A stretch of 64,000 nt of DNA from Mugil cephalus (lineage: Eukaryota > Chordata > Actinopteri > Mugiliformes > Mugilidae), in NCBI RefSeq assembly GCF_022458985.1, contig NC_061789.1, positions 2,955,501 to 3,019,500 of the forward strand, written 5' to 3'. Under the pieces are notes generated by a model. The model was not told the DNA's origin. It worked only from the letters and a program-made list of their open reading frames with translations, and searched no databases. This document shows positions 54,331-64,000 of this stretch, one piece after another (positions within the stretch are counted from its first letter, which is position 1; every line of letters starts with the position of its first letter). Both the position numbers and the translations under genes were made by a program.

Positions 54331-55402
54331 CAACAATGGCTTCCTAATTTCCCTTCGCACTCACTTAATCCTTTTCAAAAACATGATTTATAAAAGCTGC
54401 ACTCTTCACAATCTTCTTAAAAGGGGACGCGTTCTAATAATAATTAATTAATTCATTAATACTGACTTATAATAGTGAATAATTGGCCAGAAGTTACGTT
54501 TTCCAGGTTATGAAATCACAACAGCATATTTTCTGCCTTCACTTTTACCAACTTGTCTTCAAAGTCCATCACATTACAGCTTGTCTCTCCTGATGGACAT
54601 GGTCTCTGTTTGTGTTGTAAGCTCGCCCTCTAGTGTCCACATGAAGCCTTCGTCCCTGAGAAACGTCCTCTGTTCTCATGTCCACTGTTTCCTTTAGTGA
54701 TAACTTCAAAGTGAATGATACCTTTTTTACTCTTATTATATCTGAGTGGTTATTAAATTTCTTCTGAACAAAGCAAAAGCTTTTTTTTTTTTTTTTTTTT
54801 AATCATTTCAGCTTTTCCCTACATGTTTAATTAACTCAGTGTTACACAAATACACAACCTTCATTTCCTTTGTTAACATTAAACAGGGTTATGCATGGGC
54901 CTAGATGGTCTCAACTCTTTCACAGTGATCTTCTGCCGATTTTCCCACAATCATTACCGTCACAGTGTCTATAAAACTTTCGGATGCAGTCCACGACGAT
55001 GGGATGCTGTTTATTTAGAGCTGCTTACATGTTTTTAAATACAAAAATAGCCTTCGAAACAAGTCTGGGAGTAGAGAGGACGGGATTATTGAAGTAGAGG
55101 AAAGGCAAGGGGGGGGGGTTAGTGAATACTGCAATATTCCCGACAGTTTTTTTTTTTTTTTTTGGTGGAAGAAAGTCAGAAGTGGCTTAAAAAGTAAAAT
55201 CCTTTCATCACATTTAAATTCCTGGAGTGAATTATCTTCTGTCGTATGGGTCGTCTTGGTTCTTTCACTAGAAAAAATATATAATAGAAAAAATATGTGA
55301 ATACGACGTTAAGAGACGCTGTCCCCGTGATAAACTCCACTCAGAGCGGCTGCAGAGACCTTTGTCCTTTGGTGTCTGCAGTGTCCGTGCAGGGCGAATG
55401 TC
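54331..55402 (-). other. nherf2: Gap and nherf2 3' UTR
   Basis: From the nherf2 stop (55403) down to about 54.99 kb is its probable 3' UTR. Beyond that lies AT-rich intergenic DNA with a long poly-T near 54.78 kb and no gene signal. Confidence 0.45.
55010..55015 (-). terminator. nherf2: Candidate nherf2 polyadenylation signal
   Basis: AATAAA on the minus strand, 388 bases after the stop codon, in ctaaataaacag context. Confidence 0.5.
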
Positions 55403-58400
55403 TCAGAAGTTACTGAAGAGCTCGTGCTTCTTCATCCAGTCCATCTGCGGCGCCTTCCTCTTCTCTTTGCGGTGAACCTTCATCTTTTCCTCGGCCGCCG
55501 TCGCGCTCAGACTCAGGCCCATCTCGGCGAACGGGTCCAGTCGGCCGCCATCGTCGTCCGCCAGCTAGTGAGTAAAGAAAAAGGAAAGGCAAAGACATCA
55601 CAATGTTTACCTTCCTTTATGACGCCTCATGTTCTCGAAAAAATCCCGAACCAAACAATCAATGGATTGTGAGAGCATCTCAACCGCTTCTCAAAACAAC
55701 AAGACACCAGAGCCCCAGTATCTTATATTGTTGGTTGGTGGTACCTGAACCTGGGAGTCATCACTGTGTCGTCATCTATTGTGTTTCAGACAAGAACTCA
55801 CCAAAGACTCGACTGGTAGATCACCGCCAGAAGTTCATTTAAAAAAAATGTTTTAGAAGTCTATCATTTATCCTCTTTATGGTATTTGACACTTGGTCAG
55901 AGAATGGACGCGGACCTTCTAAAGGGTGTTTGGTAACACAATGTTGTTAAGTGGGGGGCTCTTTGAGGGGAGGGGGCCTCTGTGGATCATCCCAAAGATA
56001 CTTAATCAGTTCAGGATCTAGTGAATTTGGAGGCCAGGTCAACACCTTGTGCTGTTCTTCATGTTTTTTTTTTGAGTTGTTCCTAAAGTGTTTTTGTGTA
56101 TCTATGTCAGGTTACATCCTGCTACCACCAAGGGGCGTCATTGCTATGGGGTGGGGGGGCGCAAAGCTAGATGTTTAAGGAACATCTACACCAATGAATG
56201 CCAATGTCCAAAAGTTTCCCAACAGAAGATCTTGTCACAAGATGGTTGATGTTATTTACTCTCCTCTGAGGTCACTGGTCATAATGTTGTGGTTGATCGG
56301 TTAGGGTTAGGGTTAAGTAGGTAGACAGGTCGTATTAAATTCAGATCATGGAGTATCCAAAAAAAACAAAACAAAGCTTAGTCTAGTTGCTTCCCAGCTT
56401 TGCTTTTTTTTTTTGGTTAGGATGATTAATTATAATAATAAAATAATAATTGTGTATCTAAAAGTCACACCCACCTGTGTGCTGTTGCCTTGGCTACTGA
56501 GGTCGGAGCGCGTGGACCTGATGGACTGTGTAGTGGAGCTGCCGTTGATGTGAGGGCTGGGGGAGCCGTTGGATATGGACGGACCGTCGTAGTCTGAAAA
56601 AGCAAACCAAGTGTTTGTTACAGGGAGATTTTCTGAGGTACAATGAGCATAAACTAATTCATAAAGGTTTAATTTACAGATCCACACTTTTTTAGGTTAA
56701 TTAATGTTAAAAATTAAGACACGGTTGCTTTGGTTTTACCCTCAAGACTCTAGTTATGGGAGTTTCAGGTAGACAACATCCAACTACCCACCAGTCTGTA
56801 AGTTACATGACATTTTAAAAACTTGAAATAAGACACAATATTTAGAGTTAAACTAAGCTAAGCTTAGAAGAAAGTGATCTACCATTAACTTTGTACGTTC
56901 CTGTCAGTCTATCTGGAGCTAGTTATGTAAATATAAACATTTTCCTCCAACATCTAGCCACAATCTGGTCTTAGCTTAGCATGTTAGCATGCTAGAGCGC
57001 TAACTTATACTCACTAGATAAAAGGGCATAAAGCGATTGCAATTCACCCTGAGAGAGATAACAGCATCTACATAAATCATCCCAGACATTTTGTTTACAT
57101 ATTTTAAGCTATGCTAAGCTAAGCTAAGCAAAACTGTTTATTTAACTTGCAGACACAAGAGGTTTTATTTATCATAATGCAATGATCTGTTCCTGTCAGA
57201 CTATCTGAAGATGATTATCTAGCCTCAGTCACACACTAAATTTAGCATGTTAGCATGCTAACATATTCTCCTTTGTGCTACAGTACGATTTGTTAGTGTT
57301 TACTGGGGGAAAAGCTAGTGATAATGTGATAATTCTTCAGATATTTTAGTCTGGAAGCATCTGACATCCAACGACCCACCAACCCACCACCAAGTGTTCT
57401 GTAAGTTGGATGAAACCTCTTCAACAAACTCTCCAAGTCCAGATGCCTTCGAGTGTTTTCTCACCTTTGACGTGGCTGACCGTGGGAGTCACTCCTCTCC
57501 TCTTGAAGTGTTCGTCTGTGTCCGGATCCACCACCAGGAGCCAGGTCTCGTCGCCGCCTTTCTTGATGAAGGCCACGACGTCGGCGTGTCGCATTCCCTC
57601 GATGTTCACGCCGTTCACCTGCAGACAAACGTAAAAAAGGACAGAGTCAGCGGTGCAAAGATGGAGCTCGGTAATAAAATACCTAAAATACTGGAGAAGA
57701 GTTCATTGTTAGATACGGTGCACCTTAAAAGTAAAATGTTTCTGTGTTTCTGCATGAAAATTATTCAAAACATCAACATTTCCTGACAAAAAGACACAGA
57801 TTAAACACAATTACATATTATATTGTTATATTATGCAAGAAAATTTGATCCCATTCCTCAGAACCACTTGGATGCTGGTGGTTTCCTCTCATGAACTGAT
57901 GCTACAACATTTCTATTGGATGAAGCTCAGGACTTAAACATCATCTGGTTCTTCTTTAGAACCACTTGTGTTCTTGGGCTCGTTGTCTTCCTCCATGACC
58001 CAGTTTCTCTTCACATTCAGCTCATGTCCTGACATTTTCCTTAAGCGAGGTTCTGACGGTTCATGCTTTTCGTTCAAACCAAACTATTCCAATTTGCTCT
58101 CATCTGCCCACTAAACAGTGTCCAAATTGTCTTCTGGTTTGTCCACATGATGTTTAGAAATGTTCTTTTTGTACAGAGAGCGGTGTCTTTGTCCATGGTT
58201 GTTGAGTGGATTCATCAACATTAACATTGTGGCTTCCAGACTCTTTAGAGATGGTTTCTGGAACATTTTCCAGCCTGAAAAGAAACAACAGCTCTTTCTC
58301 TGAGCTCCTCACAAAGCTCCATTAGTCCTTTTTCCATCATGCACTCCCACAAACATGTGTTGTGAAGATCAGACTGAGGCGAAACCCTGATTTAATTAAA

Positions 58401-61400
58401 CTTGGACGCCTCGAAATTAACCTGTAATCCCAGAGGTGCTCCTCACTGTCATGTAATATTGGCTCATTTTGATGAATAAAATCTGCTGTATGATGCTAGG
58501 AAAAAGTTGTCACCTCAGTGTCAATAAGGATTTTTATAGTAGCGGGAGGTAGATATGAAACAAACTACAACTTTTTTCCATTTAACAAGGAAATACATTT
58601 CCATTTAAAACATATATTTGCTTTTATTTAAATACAGCATCCAATAAACCTGAGATATTACTACTACTGCGCTGCCGCATGCAACCACCAGGGGGAGCCA
58701 CACAACCACAAACTATTTCCACAACACTCAACGTGTTTTCGTGGTGTTTTCACCAACCAACCAAATATTCCTCAAACTCTTGTTATGATATTTTTTTTCC
58801 TTGAGGTTTGACACTGAGTTGTTGATTCACCCTGAACGTGTTGACGTGTGAGACGTAGACATGTGTCCACGACGCTGTCATCTCCAGTATGAGATCGCCT
58901 GCCTTTTTTTTTTTTTTTTTACACCCAGCTGCTAAAACACAACGTCGCGTTTCTGCCCGGTCTTATCTCGATGCTGCGTTTCCACAGCTTTGTCTAGACC
59001 TCGGCTCCGCGGCAGGCAGCTCCACGCCAACTTTGTGTTGGTACACAATCAATTATGGATGGCTCTCCCCGGGCTCCCGGGCTACGGGGCAGGTTTCAGG
59101 TGTCAGGCGTTCGTCCTGAGGGGGAATTTGTTTAAAATTCACTGCTTATGATAAAACCGGACAGAGCAGGTATGAAATTGGAGAATTTAAGGTTTTATTT
59201 GTGAGTGAGGAGAAGAAAAAAGGACAGTTTATAGGTTCTTTAGAAAAGAAAGAGACAATTAAGAGAAAGTGGAAGGAGCATTTAAATGAGATTAAGAAAG
59301 TGATACTGACAGATGGAGACGCTCCTCTTTCCTTTTTTTTTAATCAAAAATCTCCCATGCATTTCTATTTTAATCCACATAAGACAAATCTTCAGGCAGT
59401 TTTGACGCAGAGGGAACAAACATCTTTGTATTTGCCCAAACAACAGGTGTTGTGTCATGTTTCACTGACTTCATTAACAGTCCATCCCACACAAGACAAT
59501 ACACTCCGTTATCTGCCCACTGGGCTAATTAATACAAGCTGTAGGAACCAAGCACAAGCTTATTTCTCATGGGGGTGGAGGTGGTGGTGGTGAGTCCTCA
59601 GGGAACCTCTCGACAATGAGCGTCTGTGTTTTAGTGCCACCTGAACTTCACTATCACAGGTTTTGATGTGGTCCGTGCGTCCCAACAAAACAAGCAATTT
59701 TCGAATGCATCTGCACATCTGTGCGTGTGACGCATGAGGCGAGTTTTAACTCTTCTGTCTCCAGAGACAAAAGTCAACGACCCGTGAATCAGCCGCTGTG
59801 GGGTCTAGTTAGTTGTTGTTGTTGTTGTCGGATAAATTCAGACGCTGGTTTTGCTCTGTATGTATCAATAGAAATGTTCTGAGATGAGCTATGGTGCACG
59901 CTGGCTCCTCTTGCAAGATGATTTTAATCTCCATCTAAATCAAAACCTTGTTGATCGCTGCCTGAACACGACAACACTGCCTACGCCAGGTTCCTTTCTC
60001 CAAGTTTTAAAGGAACTGCAAAACATTTGTTAAGTTCCAAGAGTCTACAGGCATGCTAGCAGGTCTGTGGGGCTGGATGTTAGCATGCTGGTGCTAAGAT
60101 ATTATAATATTTATGCTGCCTCCAAAGGTAATTTGAGATCTTGTGCTTAGGACACGCTTAAGTGATGTACACAAAATGTCTACTGTTCAAGTGGCAACAT
60201 CCGCTTTGTGAGGACACCGCTGCCAGGAAACTGTTAGCATCTAGAAACTGTTTAGCAAGCTAGTGACAACACAACTTAATGCAGAAAATGCAAAGGCAAA
60301 GTGAAAGACCTCGAGACATGTTATAAAATAACAATTAAAACTATACGACACAGTATAAGAGACCACAGTTAGCAGCAAGTTAGCTTAGCTTAGCTTAGCA
60401 CAAAGATTGTGAAAAAGGGAAAAAAATCCGCCAAAAATGACACAAACAATAAGCTAAGCTAATAATAAAGTGATCTACCATTACTTTTGTCAGTTCCCTT
60501 CAGTCTACCTGGAGCTGATAATGTGAATATAAATATTTTCCTCCAATATCTAGCCACAATTGCGTCTTAGCTTAGCATGTTAGCATGCTAGCGTGCTAAC
60601 CTATACTCATTAGATGATTGAGAATAAGCTGATTGCAATTCACCCTAAGAGAAATAAGAGCATCTACATAAATCATCCCAGACAACAATTGCTTAGACAT
60701 TTTAAGCTAAGCTAAGCTAAGCTATGCTAAGCTAAGCTAAGTTGCTCCTGCTTATGTAACTTGCATTCATCATAATGCAATAATCTGTTCCTGTCAGACT
60801 ATCTGAAGCTGATAATCTATCGTCGTATAACACTCTTAGTTTAGCATATTAGCATGCTAATATATGCTCCTTTGTACTACAGTACTATTTGTTAGTGTTT
60901 ACTCATGGAAAAGCTAGTTGAGCATAACAGTTCACCCTGAGAGACGTTAAGAACGTCTAAACAAATCACCAGAGATGATAATTCTTCAGATATTTCAGTC
61001 TGGAGGCGTTGGACTACCAGTTACACCAACGCTACCTCCGCTAGTGTGGCTAACGGGCCTAAAAATACAATAAGTGTAGCTCAGTTCTAGGCGGCACAGT
61101 AGGAAAAACTGTTTCGTGGTGTGTGTGTGGGAGAGAGTGGACTGATCATCAGGCAGGTGTCAAATCACTGTGGAGCCGCGACGAAACCTGAAATTAACCC
61201 CAAGTGTTTTCACCGTACGGGCACACGACTGCATGGAGAGGCCGAACGCTGCCACAGCGGAGGCCGATGAGGCGTTCACTGGTGTCAGGGCTTCTGCCAA
61301 ATGGCGGCAGAAAGCTGAGCTCTCATCATCGCGCAGCCTTTACAACGCTCGGCGCTGATACACCTGCGGTGTAATGGGGCGTGGTGAGAGAAAAAGACGC

Positions 61401-63988
61401 CGGGAGACAGACGGAGAGAGAGATCTGTCATGGTTGTTCACCTCTCTAACAAGCTGCTGACAGATAACACAAGCGCTGTCCTGATGCATGGTCAGTTAAT
61501 TATCAGTGAGCACAAACGGCAGCCAACCGACCTAACAGGGCTCAGATTTAGAGATAAAATTATTAAACATCGCCTGGAACGAAACCAGAATCCTTCAAGT
61601 CAGATGAAACAAATCTTATTAAAAGTCTAATATAATCTAAACTGTATGAATAAATGAATAGACACTAAAAAGGAACTACTACTTCAGGTTTATAAGGAAG
61701 AAGTGGCTGCAACTATCACTTATTCTGTCGATTCATTGTTGTTTTAAAGTCCCAAAACTTTAAAACAACAATCACACAATAGACAATTACAAAACCAAAC
61801 ACAGACAGACAATATCTGATTTATTTTTAACCAGATTTCTTTTTTTTTCTTTTAAAACTGTGACTGTGCACATTCAAATAAAACTACTTTAATTGGATCT
61901 GCTGCAGAATTCCAACTAAAGCTTAGGCTGGAGATATATTAGATATTTAACCATGCATTTCGGGCATAGACTGTATATAAATATGCACAACGCGACCCCA
62001 CTTCCCTGCATTGGCCAAACTGACGCTACTTTCCCGGAGATACGAGTTTGATCAGTACGGTCCCAGAGTTTGTCTAATTAACACTATAATCTGCTCTACC
62101 TCCACCAGTTACAAGGAAATGTTGGATTATACACTGAACTTATTCCTATTTACTTTTCCAGCTCTTGCTTCATGCGGTTGGCATGGCAACCGGTAATCAT
62201 CCCGACGTCACACCCTGTTTCTAAACTAAAACTAATCAGAAGAATGGACACTTGAACAATGTGTAAACATTTTAGTGTTTTAGTTTGTATCCAAGTCCCA
62301 CCCACTGACATGGAGGGGGTGGAGCTTGTGACCTGCACTGCTGCCTCAAGCCACCAGGCGGAGCTCTACTAGCTTTGGATTTACTTTTGATGGTGTTCTA
62401 TGCTTATACAGTCCATGTCCGTGGTTTCACGTAGAAAACATATTTGTCATGAATGTAAATCTTCACATATTTACCACTAGAGGGCACACGTCTCAAAATT
62501 GCAACTTTTTTTGCATCAAAAAAACAAAAAAAAAACTCCATGGTCATTCGTGAACTACAGTTTTTTTTTTTTTTTTTCCTGCTTCTTGCTCTAAACCAAA
62601 CATTTGATCTCTGGTGGCTCCATCTGAGGGTAAACACTGTCACACTGGTCAGATGAAAAACACATAATGACGACAACGTTGTTACTGCAGCGTGTGTTTT
62701 TTAACCAGGGGAAAGTCTTTGTCGCTCCTCATCCCGATGGAGATATAAACAAATTATCTGTAACCTTTATGTGACTCTGGTCCCATTCGTCTCGTTTCCG
62801 GTGCTTTCTTCTTCTTCTTCTTCTTCTTCTTCTTCTGTACTGTTGTGTGTTTATTACACAGAGTAGAGGAGACATACATTGAGACTCCCCTCGGATCAGA
62901 CTGATTTATAGGCGACAGTCGTCTCCCCTGAGACCGGCCGCTTTGCTCTCCCCAGTCGGACACACAGTAAATACAGAGGTCCCGTCGTCCTTGGAGACGC
63001 ACTAATCGTGACCTCTGGCCTTTTAATTACAGCCGTGATAATACATCAAGATGGGTTCACATCTGTGTCTGATCAGGCTGCGTAAACTCTCCCAGTGGCT
63101 GTATTTTAAATCTCACAATTTATCTTTTCTCTTGCTGGATTCAGTTGCGGCACCAATGGGAAACTTTGAGTAGAAATAGATACGAGGAGACATATTGGTT
63201 CCTGTGCAAACATCTCATAACCAGCGACGTAGATTTATACACGTAGATTCAGGCTTGTCGCAGGCGTCAACGCGGCCGCCATCTTGGGCAGGGGAAATTA
63301 TTAGTATATTGTGTTATTTCACACATACACATTCCTGTATCTTGTTTTATTTTGAATATTCTATCATAAATTCTATTGCATTATTATTATGAACTGTATT
63401 ATTATTATTGTTATATATTTTTTTATATTATGTAGAAGCTTTTCAGCGCTGTTACACGTCTGTATTTTTAATTTAACCAGCGTCTATATTGTTTCATAAA
63501 TATATGTCTGACATTTATATATATATATTATATTATATATATTTATCTATGGTTTCTAGAGAAGACGGAGGCGTTTGTCGGTGGAGAAAGTGGACACACA
63601 AAAAACTAGTGGACAAAAAACCAAATAAGTGCACACGTAAGCACTGAGGACAAAGTGTGTTCGTGCGCAGCTCTAACCAAATGTAGCCTGAACCACTGGT
63701 TCTCACTGTCTTTCTACAGGCCCAGAGACTCCGTCCCCGCCCTCCTACCTCCACGAGTCTGTCCTGTGGCCGGAGCCCGGCGTGGTCGGCCGGCGAGCCC
63801 GAGTCCAGGGAGCGGATGTACTGGCCGGGGCGCGACCGGTCGCTGTGCAGGTTGAAGCCGTAGCCCGTCTCGGACCGGACCAGGTGGCACAGGCGGGGGA
63901 CGAGGTCGGACGGGTCGGCGCGAGGCCGGGACTGGGACTGGGACTGGGACTGGGACGCGTCGTCTGGGACATCTTCAGCCTGGACCTC
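55403..63988 (-). CDS. nherf2: NHERF2 scaffold (Na+/H+ exchange regulatory cofactor 2), C-terminal part
   Basis: PDZ scaffold linking membrane proteins such as NHE3, CFTR and receptors to ezrin at the apical cortex. Coding exons on the minus strand: 63749-63988, 57465-57618, 56475-56593 and 55403-55564 (TGA), 224 residues with all phases agreeing. The first exon holds an S/Q-rich linker, then PDZ2 with [22 protein letters not shown] is the carboxylate-binding loop. PDZ2 continues in the next exon ([28 protein letters not shown]). A serine-rich linker follows, ending STRSDLSSQ. The last exon gives [18 protein letters not shown] and the ezrin-binding tail [21 protein letters not shown] after PDZ2, SRSDL-like and DPF..GL.LS.TAAE motifs and the final SNF favour NHERF2 over NHERF1. 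The frame meets TAG at 63989-63991 within ttctcttctag, so 63988 is a true exon start; PDZ1 lies off the right edge. The gene is also known as slc9a3r2. Confidence 0.93.
56851..57360. repeat. Direct duplication in nherf2, copy 1
   Basis: Shares with 60449-61012, in the same order and orientation, gtgatctaccatta, tcagtctatctggagct, attttcctccaa, tctagccacaat, cttagcttagcatgttagca, gattgcaattcaccct, acataaatcatcccagaca, tgttcctgtcagactatctg and gataattcttcagatatt. It carries AGCTTAGC-family sequence and lies in the intron just downstream (in transcription) of the 57465-57618 exon. Confidence 0.75.
58190..58400 (-). pseudogene. Decayed Tc1/mariner-like fragment
   Basis: On the minus strand the sequence aligns with the one at 38.57-38.80 kb: aatcagggtttcgcctcagt, ctgatcttcacaacacatg, ctttgtgaggagctcag, aggctggaaaatg and accatctctaaagagtctgg. 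The decoded frame ([18 protein letters not shown]) is broken by a frameshift. It is an intronic relic in nherf2. Confidence 0.45.
60449..61012. repeat. Direct duplication in nherf2, copy 2
   Basis: Second copy of the roughly 510-560-base segment at 56851-57360, about 3.6 kb away in the large nherf2 intron, so the two copies flank exon 57465-57618. It contains more tandem AGCTTAGC units (60703-60740) than copy 1. Confidence 0.75.
62806..62836. repeat. (TTC)n microsatellite
   Basis: About ten triplets in the large nherf2 intron. Confidence 0.9.
63928..63956 (-). repeat. nherf2: In-frame hexanucleotide repeat coding (Ser-Gln)n in nherf2
   Basis: GGGACT is repeated almost five times on the plus strand; read as TCCCAG on the coding strand it encodes SQSQSQSQ in the linker before PDZ2. 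Each unit adds two residues without changing frame. Confidence 0.85.
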
Positions 63989-64000
63989 CTAGAAGAGAAG

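Noticed and set aside
62177..62190. Third X-box-like sequence GTTGGCATGGCAAC
   Set aside because: One half-site has a mismatch to the RFX consensus.
63277..63287. CCGCCATCTTG YY1-like motif in nherf2
   Set aside because: It lies inside the large intron without a CpG patch; the phrase is common in dispersed repeats.

Overview
This is a window of vertebrate nuclear DNA, almost certainly from a ray-finned fish. Coding exons are short, bounded by GT/AG splice sites and separated by AT-rich introns. The intergenic DNA carries repeats typical of teleosts: TTAGCATGCTA-type dispersed repeats, a LINE tail ending in (ATCC)n, and Tc1-like remnants. One microRNA has the miR-27c variant that I know from zebrafish. 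No bacterial, viral or CRISPR features were seen.

Layout, left to right. (1) 1-9736, minus strand: the first five coding exons of spag9 (JIP4), with its promoter near 9.8-10.3 kb; the gene runs off the left edge. (2) 11125-11467, minus: a complete two-exon G-protein gamma subunit gene, best matched to gng14. (3) 12.8-23.4 kb, plus: a complete dhps (deoxyhypusine synthase) gene with nine coding exons, a probable noncoding first exon and a long 3' UTR. (4) 29600-33218, minus: three microRNA hairpins, miR-23a-like, miR-27c-like and miR-24, in the transcription order of the known 23~27~24 cluster. The GC-rich, CpG-containing block at 33.2-36.6 kb is the likely promoter of their primary transcript. 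(5) 36.6-55.0 kb: a repeat-rich gap with no gene I can recognise. (6) 55403-63988, minus: the last four coding exons of nherf2 (slc9a3r2), covering PDZ2 and the ezrin-binding tail; the 5' part is off the right edge.

The most interesting observation is in the microRNA cluster. Known 23~27~24 clusters span under about 1 kb. Here miR-24 lies about 3.3 kb from miR-27, and most of the space between them is a degenerate ~165-bp tandem array. On the transcribed strand the array presents at least eight canonical AATAAA polyadenylation hexamers. In addition, the 120-base spacer between miR-27 and miR-23 holds a strong G-quadruplex motif on the transcribed strand. Together these could uncouple miR-24 from miR-23/27 and modulate processing.

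The genes have unrelated jobs: JNK-scaffold/motor adaptor, G-protein signalling, eIF5A hypusination, microRNA regulation and PDZ scaffolding. The neighbourhood dhps - gng14 - miR-23a cluster resembles human 19p13, while spag9 (17q) and nherf2 (16p) lie elsewhere in human. All intron-exon boundaries were placed by hand from reading frame, splice consensus and remembered family sequences; no search was run.
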